Shown: positions 1 to 9,324, numbered from the stretch's first letter. The stretch: DNA of 64,000 nt from an uncultured Eubacteriales bacterium (GCA_900315265.1 OMYN01000006.1:107876-171875), one strand, 5' to 3'. The notes: a model not told the origin generated them from the sequence alone. Numbers and translations: made by a program.

Positions 1-1
1 A

Positions 2-1273
2 CTCATCATCGCGCTGCCCGAGAGCCTCCAAAGCAAAGATCCGGAAAAACTCCTGCAGCTCTTTGCCGCGACATTCCGCATGGAGTATGGGGTGGACTGC
101 GTCGCGGCGCTCCATCACAACAAGGCAATGACGAACTATCACATCCATCTGATCTTTGCCGACCGGGAACCTCTGGAAAAGACGGAGGTCCGGTACGCTT
201 CACGCAATATGTTTTACGATGAGAACGGCAGGCACGTACGGACGAAAAAAGAAATTCTGGATGCGGAAGGACAAGTCCGGCCGGGCTGCAGGATCCTGGC
301 AAAAGGAGAAATCTATGATGTCAAATGGTTCTCCGGTCGGAAGGAGATCTTCAAGAGCAAGGAATTCCTGCCGGAAGTGAAAAGACGGTTTACCGATCTG
401 ATCAATAGCTGTGTGGAGCGGGAGGAAGACAGGGTCCAGGTGTTTAATCCGGAGGGACCGTATCTGCCGACAAAGAAAATCGGAAAGAACAATCCGCTTG
501 CGGAAGAGATCCGGCGTGACAACGAGCTCCGGCAGGAGTGGAACCGAACCGTGGACCAGGTGCTGATTGCCGGCGGAAGTCAGGAAGAAGTGGCTGCGTT
601 CAAAAAAGAAGAAGTAGTGGATCAGGTGGCGGAGACCGTACGGAAGGAAGGACGGAAGCCGGAACTGTTCGCGGATCTCCTGCGCAGGGCGATTTCGATT
701 CTGAAGGAATTTCTCGCGATTCTCATGAAATCGGAAGAGAAGACCGAGACAACCAGAGAGCCGCAGACAAAAGCAAAGGGGCAGACTGCACAGAGCAAGA
801 GAGTTGAAAAGAAAGAGGCTGTGGAAGCTGCTGAGCTTCGGCTTATGAAGATCCGCCCCATCCATGAAAAGCTCTGCCGGATCAACCGGAAACTTTACGC
901 GCTGCAAAATCAGCAGAAGATCCTCCAGAAAGCACTGGACGGCATGCCCCGTTCCCTGTTCAACCGGAAAGACAGGAAAGTACTCCAGGAGCGGATCGAG
1001 GGGATCGGGCGGCAGATCGAGACCTGCAGAACACAACTGGAGTTTATCCCGACACAGTACGGTTTCGGCAGCGTCAGTGCCGCGGAAGCGGAATACCGGT
1101 CCGCGAAAAAACAGCTGGATCAGATCCGAAACGAGCAGGACAACCGGGACGGTAAGATACCATCAGGCAATAACGAACGTCCAAGCGTCCTCGAGGAATT
1201 GCGGAAGAACAGAAGAGATACTGACCGTGTAAGATACGAGAGGAAAACGATGAGAGAAGAAGCAGCTCTATAA
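2..1273 (+). CDS. MobA/MobL-family relaxase, 3' part (5' end outside window)
   Basis: The reading frame is open to the left edge. Residues encoded before the first in-window ATG (position 80) continue the family pattern (LIIALPES, then a histidine-containing HHNKAMTNYHIHLIF segment), so the gene starts upstream and this is a partial CDS. The HxH within NYHIH matches the metal-binding histidine motif of MobQ-type (MobA/MobL) relaxases, which nick plasmid or element DNA at oriT. The rest is a long, charged, Lys/Glu/Arg-rich, probably coiled-coil C-terminal region, as usual for these proteins. A strong terminator hairpin follows directly. The N-terminal catalytic Tyr and the oriT are not in the window. 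The family call is fairly sure; whether the element is intact cannot be judged. Confidence 0.82.
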   Translation, partial: LIIALPESLQSKDPEKLLQLFAATFRMEYGVDCVAALHHNKAMTNYHIHLIFADREPLEKTEVRYASRNMFYDENGRHVRTKKEILDAEGQVRPGCRILAKGEIYDVKWFSGRKEIFKSKEFLPEVKRRFTDLINSCVEREEDRVQVFNPEGPYLPTKKIGKNNPLAEEIRRDNELRQEWNRTVDQVLIAGGSQEEVAAFKKEEVVDQVAETVRKEGRKPELFADLLRRAISILKEFLAILMKSEEKTETTREPQTKAKGQTAQSKRVEKKEAVEAAELRLMKIRPIHEKLCRINRKLYALQNQQKILQKALDGMPRSLFNRKDRKVLQERIEGIGRQIETCRTQLEFIPTQYGFGSVSAAEAEYRSAKKQLDQIRNEQDNRDGKIPSGNNERPSVLEELRKNRRDTDRVRYERKTMREEAAL

Positions 1274-1277
1274 AACA

Positions 1278-1309
1278 CTGCCGCAGCCTTCCGGAAAAGG
1301 CTGCGGCAG
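1278..1309 (+). terminator. Terminator after relaxase gene
   Basis: A perfect 13-bp stem (1278-1290 with 1297-1309, CTGCCGCAGCCTT and its complement) with a 6-nt loop, followed by a short T-containing stretch. It begins 4 nt after the relaxase stop codon. Confidence 0.8.
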
Positions 1310-1340
1310 ATGTTTTGTAAAGATTTCTTGCACAAGTGTC

Positions 1341-1922
1341 TTATTTTTTATTTTCCCACTCCGAGATAGCGCGCAAAACGTGCTCGTCTTTGAGCGGGTT
1401 GTAGTAAGGATCTTGCTGAAGATTCAGATAACCGCTGTGGGATAGAATATTGATCGCAAGACCGTCAAACAAATCGCCGGCTTCGTCCCAATAGATGCCC
1501 ATGTTTACCTTATAGTACAGATAGCTGATGAACTTGATAGGATTAGCGACTGGTTTGCTTCCTGCGTCATAATAGACATACAGATTTACAAAATTGATGA
1601 CATCAGATGCGGTCGGGCATTCTTCACGCAGATAGCGAAACCAGACCGGAAAAATTTCTTTCCAGGAGTAATGATCAAAAAGTTCCCAGGATTCCTTCAG
1701 GTGATTTTCCTGCCCTTCCGGATCGAATGAATCATCGGCAAACCGGCAGTCAAACAAATCTTCCGTGTATTCTTCTATAGATTTTTGCATCAGGATGTTC
1801 CTTTCTTTTTCTTGAAAACTGTGGATGGCAATTTTCCAAATGTCTGCTTCCATCATCTGGCTGCAGAGCCATTCCAACATGCTGAGCATCGGATCAGGCT
1901 GATTCATAAAACTGAATAGCAA
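1341..1922 (-). CDS. Hypothetical acidic protein, about 188-193 residues
   Basis: I do not recognise this protein. It is acidic and rich in Trp, Tyr and Phe, with no signal peptide, membrane segment or obvious motif, so it is probably soluble and cytoplasmic. The longest reading uses a TTG start at 1922; an ATG five codons in (1907) is an equally plausible start, and neither has a clear Shine-Dalgarno sequence. It lies on the strand opposite the relaxase and is more AT-rich than the housekeeping part of the window, which fits accessory DNA of a mobile element. An immunity- or toxin-neutralising type protein is possible, but nothing in the sequence shows it. Confidence 0.55.
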   Translation of the reverse strand: MLFSFMNQPDPMLSMLEWLCSQMMEADIWKIAIHSFQEKERNILMQKSIEEYTEDLFDCRFADDSFDPEGQENHLKESWELFDHYSWKEIFPVWFRYLREECPTASDVINFVNLYVYYDAGSKPVANPIKFISYLYYKVNMGIYWDEAGDLFDGLAINILSHSGYLNLQQDPYYNPLKDEHVLRAISEWENKK

Positions 1923-2114
1923 TTTTGTGAGATCTGTGGTACATGAACCTCAATGGCTTTTCCACTATTCACTTTTGCGAACACTATTGTACGTTATCGT
2001 AAAACCCGATGTATATTATCTTTTATAACTGTCCCGTACGGAAGTATTTTAAACAAGTCGAGTCCGTTTTACAAGAATATAGCATCTGTATAGAGGAGCT
2101 GAGCAGGCAGAAGC

Positions 2115-2143
2115 TTGACAAAACATTTTGATTGAATGATAAT
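2115..2143 (+). promoter_or_regulatory. Sigma-A-type promoter for the zinc-ribbon gene
   Basis: TTGACA at 2115-2120, a 17-nt spacer and GATAAT at 2138-2143, about 30 nt before the start codon of the next gene. Confidence 0.65.
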
Positions 2144-2174
2144 ATTTTAAATCAATATCCAAAGGAGGAGAGCT

Positions 2175-2384
2175 ATGAAATGTCCTCGTTGCGGCAGCGA
2201 AAACTGTCAGATCATCAACGAAGTATATACGACCGGTAAAGATTACAGTGTGGGAAAAGGCTGCCTGGGATACTTATTGTTAGGGCCCCTGGGAACCTTA
2301 TGCGGAGCCTGCGGAGAAGGAAAACAGACTCACAACCAGCAATACTGGGTCTGCAATAACTGCGGAAACAAATGGAAAGCTTAA
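2175..2384 (+). CDS. Small zinc-ribbon protein (69 aa)
   Basis: The protein has a CxxC pair at residues 3-6 (CPRC) and another at residues 60-63 (CNNC), which would bind one zinc ion as a zinc ribbon. Between them lies a Gly/Leu-rich hydrophobic stretch (GCLGYLLLGPLG) followed by CGACG, which could be a membrane-dipping segment. The start is set by a strong AAAGGAGGAGAG site 5 nt upstream and the promoter at 2115-2143. It overlaps the start of the downstream DUF2085 gene by 13 nt, so the two are co-translated. The function is unknown; similar small zinc ribbons are common beside membrane proteins. Confidence 0.7.
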   Translation: MKCPRCGSENCQIINEVYTTGKDYSVGKGCLGYLLLGPLGTLCGACGEGKQTHNQQYWVCNNCGNKWKA

Positions 2385-2743
2385 GTAAGTCCGACAAAAT
2401 ATGGCTCAAACTAATGGAACTGGGCCATTACACAGGATGTCATCAGATGGCATCCAGGAGTTTTTTTATTAAGGGCTACCAATTCCCCGTCTGTGCCCGG
2501 TGCACCGGTGTGATGATCGGGCAAATATGCGGCTTTATCCTGGGGATCGCCCGGGTAATTATCCCACTGCCTGCGTCACTGCTTCTTTTACTGATCATGG
2601 GCATCGACTGGGGCATACAGAAAATCGGCATTAAAGAATCAAATAATATAAGGCGCTTTATCACCGGAATCTGCGGGGGGATCGGTACCATGAACCTTTA
2701 TTGCAGAGTGATCGTATTAATCATCAAAAGAGGAAACCGGTAA
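2372..2743 (+). CDS. DUF2085-family membrane protein (123 aa)
   Basis: The segment GCHQMASRSFFIKGYQFPVC followed by ARCTGV matches the conserved CHQ...RSF...G.Q.PVCARCTG pattern of DUF2085, a family of small integral membrane proteins of unknown function with conserved Cys and His residues. Two to three hydrophobic segments follow (about residues 45-60, 65-80 and 95-118). The CDS begins inside the zinc-ribbon gene (13-nt overlap) and ends within a terminator hairpin. The paired cysteines and its coupling to a zinc ribbon suggest metal or redox handling, which is inference only. Confidence 0.75.
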   Translation: MESLSKSDKIWLKLMELGHYTGCHQMASRSFFIKGYQFPVCARCTGVMIGQICGFILGIARVIIPLPASLLLLLIMGIDWGIQKIGIKESNNIRRFITGICGGIGTMNLYCRVIVLIIKRGNR

Positions 2744-2760
2744 CAAGCGGTTTCCTCTTT
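2727..2760 (+). terminator. Terminator overlapping the end of the DUF2085 gene
   Basis: A perfect 13-bp stem (AAAGAGGAAACCG at 2727-2739, complement at 2748-2760) with an 8-nt loop, ending in TTT. The stop codon lies in the loop. The opposite strand also has a T-run, so it may serve the convergent gene ending at 2797. Confidence 0.75.
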
Positions 2761-2796
2761 AATATGCACTGCTGGACCAGCCCATCATCAGGCCGG

Positions 2797-3243
2797 TCAA
2801 TAGATTCTGAAAATTACTTCCTTATCACCCCATAAATAGGTCCATAATGAAAGTTGTGACATCTGCTTATTAAGAATTCCTGTAGCTACACCTTTTCGGT
2901 TTTGAGGGTAAGAAGGTATTTCTCCCATCATCACATAATCAGTGCCATTAAAAGTACCGGTGAATGTATCATGATACAAAGTGCTGAAGCTGGCCGATTG
3001 TGAATGACTGGATTCCATCACATCAATGTCTACGCGGATATGATCTTGAAGTAAAACCGAGGAATACTTGATTCCCTTACCATGTGCTGTCAACCGACGA
3101 TCAACCTTACCGGTTGAATCATACAGACATCCATTAAGTTCAAAATTGACAGAACTTGGAAAATACAGGAACAGGATAGTAAAACATCCCATGATGCCTA
3201 TCAGTATCCGAGTAATTGTACTCTTTGCTAATTCTACATTCAT
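2797..3243 (-). CDS. Hypothetical membrane-anchored protein (148 aa)
   Basis: I do not recognise this protein. One hydrophobic segment at residues 11-28 (ITRILIGIMGCFTILFLYF) would act as an uncleaved signal anchor. The remainder (about 115 residues) has alternating polar and beta-prone sequence and would lie outside the membrane. It converges on the DUF2085 gene. Its AT-rich sequence and lack of family resemblance fit the accessory segment at the left of the window. Confidence 0.5.
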   Translation of the reverse strand: MNVELAKSTITRILIGIMGCFTILFLYFPSSVNFELNGCLYDSTGKVDRRLTAHGKGIKYSSVLLQDHIRVDIDVMESSHSQSASFSTLYHDTFTGTFNGTDYVMMGEIPSYPQNRKGVATGILNKQMSQLSLWTYLWGDKEVIFRIY

Positions 3244-3582
3244 AAGGGTATTGAGATCACCTCGTTTTTTACTATTTCATTGTTAGTTCAAAATACCAAA
3301 TCTATTAAATTTTTTCAATATATACATGATAAATTTTGCAACGCAATTAGCTTTTTACGGCATCGCTTTTATAAAGCAGTAATATTCAAACTCTTTATTG
3401 CCATTTCCCGTCTCATATCCGACATTGCGATTCACTCTCACTAGCGAATCCGGCTTTCCCTATAATAAAAACTTTCCTTCATGCTATTCTGAATTTATGT
3501 TAGAATAGAACTACGAAATCTATGAATATTTCGCAAAAAGGACTGTATATGTATCACTGTCAATGAGGAGGAACGACCTAGC
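3244..3582. other. 339-bp intergenic region with a possible promoter
   Basis: This AT-rich stretch contains no gene that I can support. Near its right end TGTTAGAAT (3498-3506) is an extended -10 element suited to the downstream peptidase gene, but its -35 region is poor. A second TATAAT lies at 3461-3466. Nothing else was recognised. Confidence 0.4.
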
Positions 3583-5037
3583 ATGCTTTACAACACGGAG
3601 TGTATAAAACCTGAGGATTTCAAGCCCCAGCGTTTTGAATCGGATCATGAGATCACCTTACGGGGTAAAAAGATCCCTTACCATACGGTTTCCGAAGATA
3701 ATGTCTTCTATAGCAAAGACGGAAAGCCGGAAGCTTCTATCTTTTCTTATTCCTATTTCCGCTCGGATGTAAAAGACACCCGTAATCGCCCGGTATGCTT
3801 TGCTTATAACGGAGGTCCGGGATCCGGTTCCTACTTTGTTCATGCCGGTTTTCTGGCCCCCCGCAGGGTCGTTTACGGCGAACCGGACCGTCCTACCGCT
3901 TTCGGCCCCTATGAAGTTCAGGATAACCCGGACTGCCTGCTGGATGACGCCGACCTGGTCATCTGCGATGCCATCGGCACCGGCAACGGTATGCTGATCG
4001 ATGAAGATAAAAAAGCCGATTACCTGGGCATCGAGCAGGACGGCGAGGCCTTTATCGCCTTTATCGAACGCTGGCTGAAAAAGTATAACCGCACCATGTC
4101 TCCCAAATATCTGATCGGCGAAAGCTACGGCTGCACCCGCAACGCTACCATCGTCGGTATTGGTGCCAACGGAGGCCGCGAACGCTCGTACGGTGTGTCT
4201 TTCGACGGCGTCGTCAACATAGGCAATACCATCACCGTCGGTAAATACTTTGGTGAGGGTCTTTATGTCGAGCCCAGTGTCATCGGCTTTCCTACCTACG
4301 CCGGCGTCAACTGGTACCATCATCGTCCGACCAACCAGACCGTCAAAGAATTCGTCATGGAAGCCAAGAAATTTGCCGACACGGAGTATATGCTTGCCCT
4401 TTACAAGGGTGAGTCACTCAGCGACGAGGAAAAAGCGCACATTATCGACAAAGTCACCTATTATACAGGCGTTTCCAAAGAATATCTGATCCGCAACGGG
4501 CTCAAGATCGATGACGACAACTACCGTCAGGAGGTCCTGAAAAAAGAAGGCAAGGCAGTGTCCCGTTATGACGGCCGTATGACCCGTCCGCTGGCCGAAC
4601 CCGAAGTTTTCGAGGCAAAGCACAACCTCTTCGATGATGCGACGGCAGACCGCTACGAGACCTACTTCTACGCTGTCGAGACCGGCGAGATCTTCCCGGA
4701 CCTGAACATCAAGATGGATCGGCCCTATATTACCTCTCACAGTTATTGGAAGAACTGGGACAAGGAAGAAAAGATGGGCGTTACCGGCCTCAAGCTCAGA
4801 GACGCCATGACAAGACGGCCCGGTATGCGCACCTTCTTTGCCAACGGCTGGTTCGACCTGTGCACCGAGTTCGGCTATGTCTTCCATACCCTGGACCACG
4901 CCGGGCTGCCTAAAGACCGGACCTTCGTCAAGGGCTATAACTCCGGACACATGATCTATATCGGAGAAGATAACGTCAAGGAACTGTCCGCCGATATCCG
5001 TACCTTTATCTTGGGCGGGGATCCGACAAAGGGATGA
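3583..5037 (+). CDS. Serine carboxypeptidase-like protein (peptidase family S10)
   Basis: This alpha/beta-hydrolase has the S10 hallmark segments: the oxyanion-hole region YNGGPGSGS near residues 76-84, the nucleophile elbow GESYG with Ser181, and candidate Asp425 (WFDLCTEFG) and His456 (NSGHM) completing the triad. At 484 residues it has the usual S10 length. S10 enzymes remove C-terminal residues from peptides or act on esters. There is no signal peptide, so it is predicted to be cytoplasmic, unlike the vacuolar eukaryotic members; that is common for the bacterial branch. The start is set by AATGAGGAGG 11 nt upstream. It is a single-gene unit convergent with the MATE gene. Confidence 0.88.
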   Translation: MLYNTECIKPEDFKPQRFESDHEITLRGKKIPYHTVSEDNVFYSKDGKPEASIFSYSYFRSDVKDTRNRPVCFAYNGGPGSGSYFVHAGFLAPRRVVYGEPDRPTAFGPYEVQDNPDCLLDDADLVICDAIGTGNGMLIDEDKKADYLGIEQDGEAFIAFIERWLKKYNRTMSPKYLIGESYGCTRNATIVGIGANGGRERSYGVSFDGVVNIGNTITVGKYFGEGLYVEPSVIGFPTYAGVNWYHHRPTNQTVKEFVMEAKKFADTEYMLALYKGESLSDEEKAHIIDKVTYYTGVSKEYLIRNGLKIDDDNYRQEVLKKEGKAVSRYDGRMTRPLAEPEVFEAKHNLFDDATADRYETYFYAVETGEIFPDLNIKMDRPYITSHSYWKNWDKEEKMGVTGLKLRDAMTRRPGMRTFFANGWFDLCTEFGYVFHTLDHAGLPKDRTFVKGYNSGHMIYIGEDNVKELSADIRTFILGGDPTKG

Positions 5038-5051
5038 AAAAAATATACATT

Positions 5052-5093
5052 TAAAAAAGCCCGGGATCTTTCCATGATCGGAAGCTCCCGGGC
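5052..5093 (-). terminator. Terminator of the first MATE gene
   Basis: An 8-bp GC-rich stem (GCCCGGGA at 5059-5066 with TCCCGGGC at 5086-5093), followed on the minus strand by a run of six T (plus-strand A-run 5053-5058). The orientation of the T-run assigns it to the minus-strand MATE gene; it may also slow transcription from the S10 gene. Confidence 0.7.
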
Positions 5094-5177
5094 AAAGCTA
5101 TATAGGGCGAAAAATCAAAGGAGGCAATAGTACTAATAAATACTGACAAAAAGATGCGTGTGTCCAGTCCTGCACAC

Positions 5178-6587
5178 TTATCCGTCCACTCCTATCTTTG
5201 CCACTTCATTCATCTCCTTTTTCTCCGTAATGTCGGTGACCCAGCCGTATTTTCTATAATGTCGGTATTCAAACGGCATTTTAGTAAATTCATCCAGATT
5301 CATCAGACAGTAGACCAGCCAGGCAGGCAGCTTGAACAGGAAGGCGGAAATAAAAGCAATTGGCAGGATAACGCCCCATAAGTTGATCAGGTCGGCAAGA
5401 AAGCCGAAACGGGTGTCACCTCCGGCGGTAAAAATACCGGAGATCAAGGTGCTGTTGGCTGTTTTTCCTACCATATTGATGCCGCAAACGATCAACATGA
5501 TCTTCAAAAACTGCATTGCAGGATCCGTCAGGTTTAAAGGCAGGAAAGGCAGCATAAACGACGTCAGTGCGATCAAGGCGCCCGAGACCGCTCCCACTGC
5601 CAGTGACATATGCATGATCCTCGTCCCTGCTTTTTTGGCTTCCTCCAGTTTACCGGCTCCTAACAGATTGCCGATAATAATGCCGGTCCCGGCTCCCAGC
5701 CCGCTGGAGGCACAGCCGGCTATATTTTTGACGATACCCGCTGCCGCACTGGCCGCAACGGCATCACTCCCCAAATGACCCATGATCACCGAATACATGG
5801 TCATGGCTCCGCCCCAGGCGATCATATTTCCCAGAACCGGTTTTGTATATCGAAAATACGCCTTGGCCTGTTTTTGCGGTATGTGGATCATGTAAGAAAG
5901 TCTCAGACGGACTACCCTTTTTTTCCCGTTTTCGATCGCCGCCAGGATCAGTTCCGTCAACCGGGACAGGACCGTGGCCAGGGCCGCACCTGCAATGCCC
6001 ATTTTAGGAAGTCCGGCCAATCCGAAAATAAAGAAGGCATTCAGGATTACATTCATCACGACCGGGACGGTTCCGAAAATGGAGCTTTTCAGGACCCTGT
6101 CTGTATTTTTCATCGTGCATAAGTAGATCTGAGAAAATCCCAGAAACAAATACGAAGGGCTTACCACTCTAAGATAGATGGCCCCGGACCGGATCAGATT
6201 CGGATCGGATGTATACAAACTCATCAGCGCCTGAGGGAAGATCAGCGCTAAAAGGGCGAAGATCAGTGAACATACCGCCGATGCGGTCGCAGCAATAGCT
6301 GTAATTTCTTCGACTGCCTGTTTATCCTTTTTTCCCCAGTACTGAGCCACCATAGCAGACTGCCCGATCATACAGGATGATAGGAACAGCATATGGACAA
6401 AGGCAATCTGCCCTGCCAGAGAGACAGCTGCCATTTCGTTCTGTGATAATGCACCCAGCATGACGGCATCGGACGCATTCACAACGGATGTCAGCAGGCT
6501 TTGTATGGCCATGGGAAAAGCCAGATGCAGCATCCGGCTGCCCAGTGTACGTTCCTTCGCTGCCGGACCGGTACTTTCCTTGCTCAT
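5178..6587 (-). CDS. MATE-family efflux transporter
   Basis: The 469-residue protein has about 12 membrane segments and the MATE duplication of two six-helix halves. The N-terminal half has MLHLAFPMAIQSLLTSVVNASDAVMLG and SLAGQIAF, and GAGTGIIIGNLLGAG lies in the middle. MATE proteins export drugs or metabolites in exchange for Na+ or H+; the substrate here is unknown. The start is supported by AAGGAGTAAGCC just upstream. It is divergent from the broken AraC regulator gene at 6757, which was probably its regulator, and ends before the terminator at 5052-5093. Confidence 0.92.
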   Translation of the reverse strand: MSKESTGPAAKERTLGSRMLHLAFPMAIQSLLTSVVNASDAVMLGALSQNEMAAVSLAGQIAFVHMLFLSSCMIGQSAMVAQYWGKKDKQAVEEITAIAATASAVCSLIFALLALIFPQALMSLYTSDPNLIRSGAIYLRVVSPSYLFLGFSQIYLCTMKNTDRVLKSSIFGTVPVVMNVILNAFFIFGLAGLPKMGIAGAALATVLSRLTELILAAIENGKKRVVRLRLSYMIHIPQKQAKAYFRYTKPVLGNMIAWGGAMTMYSVIMGHLGSDAVAASAAAGIVKNIAGCASSGLGAGTGIIIGNLLGAGKLEEAKKAGTRIMHMSLAVGAVSGALIALTSFMLPFLPLNLTDPAMQFLKIMLIVCGINMVGKTANSTLISGIFTAGGDTRFGFLADLINLWGVILPIAFISAFLFKLPAWLVYCLMNLDEFTKMPFEYRHYRKYGWVTDITEKKEMNEVAKIGVDG

Positions 6588-6756
6588 GGCTTACTCCTTC
6601 CTTGTGGCAACTTCCTTGTTATCTGCATTATATTGCGTCTTGATCTCATATTTTAGTATAATTGATCATAATAATAGTAATATATTTCGCAATCCGGTCG
6701 ATCCCCCCGGTGCCAAAAGGGCAGGGATCCCGTCACTGCCAGATAAGGAGGCTGCC

Positions 6757-7698
6757 ATGCCTTTCGACCGATCTCTTTCGACTTCTGCTTTCCCCAGCCA
6801 TCTGGTCATGCGACCTGACCAGTCGGAGATCGTTTCCTACGATGATCCGGATTTTCCAGCTTATATCCGCCGCGGCTGCCTGTCCAGCTATTCTAATTAT
6901 TCCGAGGTCAGTCACTGGCACCAGGATCTGGAATTCATCGTGATCCTGTCCGGCTCCATGAATTTCCGGGTGGATACCGACAAAATCACCCTGCATCCGG
7001 GCGAGGGGTTGATGGTCAATTCGCGCCACTTTCATTTTGGTTTTTCAGCGGACCGCACGGAATGCGAATTTCTGGTCCTGCTGCTGCATCCCCTGCTCTT
7101 ATGACTGACACAGGAAATGGCCGCTTCCTACGTGACCCCTATCATCCGCAACGAAGCGCTTCCCTACCTGCTTTTATCCCCCAAAACAGATTGGCAAAAA
7201 CAGATCCTGGACCTTTTGCGAGTCCTGTATTTTCAACCTAGTCAAAAAGCCCGCTGCCTGCAGATCGAATCATCGTTTTTTTCTATATGGATGATCTTGT
7301 CCGAGCACCTGGACCAGATCCAGTCATCAAAGATACAAAAAGAGCAAGCATCCGGGTACCTGACTCAGGTAAGAGACATGACCCTCTTCATCAACACCCA
7401 CTATGCTCGCAAGATCAGCCTGGACCAGATCGCCTCAGCCGGCCATGTGGGCCTGACCTTGTGCTGCGACCTCTTTCACCGCTATGTAGGGGAAACACCT
7501 GTCTCTTACCTCAATCATTACCGACTGGGCAAAAGCATACGTATGCTCCGCCGATCCGACCTGTCCGTGGGCCAGATCGCCGATGCCTGTGGTTTTGGCA
7601 GCGCCAGTTATTTTACACGCCTGTTCAAAGCACGGTATGGGGTCTCACCTCTCCAATACCGAAAGGGATTGACCTATGGACGTACAGAAGGTTTATAG
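6757..7698 (+). pseudogene. AraC-family regulator interrupted by an in-frame TGA
   Basis: Translation from ATG 6757 (TAAGGAGG 5 nt upstream) gives an N-terminal cupin-like sensor domain (SHWHQDLEFIVILSG...LHPGEGLMVN) that stops at TGA 7102-7104. The same frame continues without a break into a helical linker and a complete AraC/XylS double helix-turn-helix (ISLDQIASAGHVGL...VGQIADACGFGSASYFTRLFK) up to 7698. The two halves together have the usual length of about 313 residues. The stop sits where family members usually have Cys or another small residue after a PLLL-type segment. A nonsense mutation (TGC/TGT to TGA) is the simplest reading; read-through or a sequencing error are alternatives. 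It would have controlled the divergent MATE gene. Confidence 0.85.
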
Positions 7699-7715
7699 TA
7701 TATCGATCTGTCGAT

Positions 7716-8249
7716 TTACCGGATACTGGCGTCCTGGATGATCCGGACCATATCTTCGATCGATTCCTGATACCCGCGTCTTTCCCAGGCGTCTACGACC
7801 GCCCATAGGCCGATGCCGTAAAAAATACTGTGGTAATCAGCCCTCGAACGGACGCCATATACCCGGGCAAAGGCTTCATAGGATACATTCAGCTTGGAAG
7901 TACTTATCAGCATCCTGCGGACGTCACGATTGCAGTATACGTATTCAAAGAAGGAATAGGCATTTTCAGGATCAAATGTGTCCGGGCTTTTGACCTGATG
8001 AAGACTCGCATAGTTCTCCCACATACGTATAAGTTTATAGACCACAATGTCGTCGCGGCTGCTGAAATAACGGAAATAGGTAGCCCTGCTGATATTGGCC
8101 TTGCGTATGATCTTATCAACGGTGACCGTTTCATTTTTGGTCAGCAGACATAGATAGGCGTCTGCGATCCGGTCTCTCATGTTCTGCCGGGCCATCTGCC
8201 GCTTGCCGGCTGTTACCGGATCCAGAAAATAATGCTCTGTATCTTCCAT
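7716..8249 (-). CDS. TetR-family transcriptional regulator
   Basis: The N-terminal 60 residues hold a TetR helix-turn-helix (VDKIIRKANISRATYFRYFSSRDDIV). The C-terminal ligand domain (about 115 residues) is typical of the low-similarity TetR group in Bacillota. At 177 residues it is slightly short but complete. It is divergent from the 3-hydroxyacyl-CoA dehydrogenase gene, with 150 bp between them containing AGTTTA/TAAACT half-sites, so it probably controls that gene and itself. The ligand is unknown. Confidence 0.82.
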   Translation of the reverse strand: MEDTEHYFLDPVTAGKRQMARQNMRDRIADAYLCLLTKNETVTVDKIIRKANISRATYFRYFSSRDDIVVYKLIRMWENYASLHQVKSPDTFDPENAYSFFEYVYCNRDVRRMLISTSKLNVSYEAFARVYGVRSRADYHSIFYGIGLWAVVDAWERRGYQESIEDMVRIIQDASIR

Positions 8250-8402
8250 ATACTCTCCTGAGACTTTTTCCGCAAAGGTATCAAGTTTATTTGATCACGC
8301 CAATCGAATTGACGAAGAGACTTTGCATTATTAAACTTATAACTAAAAGTATAGCATACCTTCTATGCTTTTCAAAAAATTCATCATGAAAGGATGTCAC
8401 CT

Positions 8403-9324
8403 ATGAACTTTAAAAAAGTAACCGTAATCGGCGGCGGGGTACTTGGCAGCCAAATCGCTTATCAGACCGCTTACTGCGGCTTCGATGTAACCATCTGGAT
8501 GAGAAGCGAGTCTTCTATCACCCGGACTCAGCCGAAAATCGATGCATTGCATCAAACCTATATCGATACGCTGAACCTGATGAATACCCCCGAGGGCAAA
8601 CGGTCTGGCGGACCCCGCAGATTTTGATCTGGATAAATGTCTAGCTCAAAACGAAAATGCCTATAAGACCCTGAAGCTGGAAACCAGTTTGGAAAAGGCC
8701 CTGGGCGATGCCGATCTTGTTATCGAATCCATGGCGGAAGATCCTAAACAGAAGATCGAGTTCTATCAAAAAGCCGCATCTCTGCTTCCGGAGAAGACCG
8801 TTCTGGTCACCAACTCCTCTACGCTTCTTCCTTCTACCTTTGCTTCCTATACCGGCCGTCCGGAAAAGTATCTGTCTTTGCATTTTGCCAACCAGATCTG
8901 GCGAGCCAACACCGCTGAGATCATGAATCATGCCGGGACCGACCCTAAATATTACGACGAAGTCGTTGAGTTTGCCAAACAGATCCGCATGATCCCGCTG
9001 TGCCTGCACAAAGAGCAGCCCGGGTACCTTCTGAATACGATGCTGGTACCGCTGTTAAACTCCGGTCTGTATCTGTGGGCTAACGATATTGCCGATCCGG
9101 AAACCATCGACCTTACCTGGCGTGTCGGCACCGGCGCTTCCATGGGCCCCTTCCAATTCTGCGACGTCATCGGTATTACGACCGTTTACAATGTTGTTGC
9201 CATCAACCCCGAAGCCAATAAACCCGGGACCGTTCATTATCTGATCAAACAGAAACTGCAGCCAATGATCGACGCAGGCCACCTGGGACGCGCTACCGGT
9301 GAAGGTTTCTACAAGTACAACTGA
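8403..9324 (+). pseudogene. 3-hydroxyacyl-CoA dehydrogenase, frameshifted
   Basis: The start codon is ATG 8403 with GAAAGGA 8 nt upstream. The N-terminal Rossmann fold (VTVIGGGVLGSQIAYQTAYCG) is read in one frame to about 8600 (...MNTPEGK) and the remainder in the next frame: GLADPADFDLDKCLAQNEN, then LVIESMAED and the C-terminal helical domain (PGYLLNTMLVPLLNSGLYL...GPFQFCDVIG). Removing one base from the AAACGG near 8601-8603 restores EGK-GLADP, so a +1 insertion there is the simplest explanation. The rest of the gene is well preserved, so the break is recent or an assembly error. The enzyme would oxidise 3-hydroxyacyl-CoA with NAD in butyrate or fatty-acid metabolism; no partner pathway genes are adjacent. 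Confidence 0.85.

Noticed and set aside
7117..7698. A separate small AraC protein starting at 7117
   Set aside because: There is no good ribosome site, and the frame is continuous with the sensor half across one TGA, so it is part of the broken gene.
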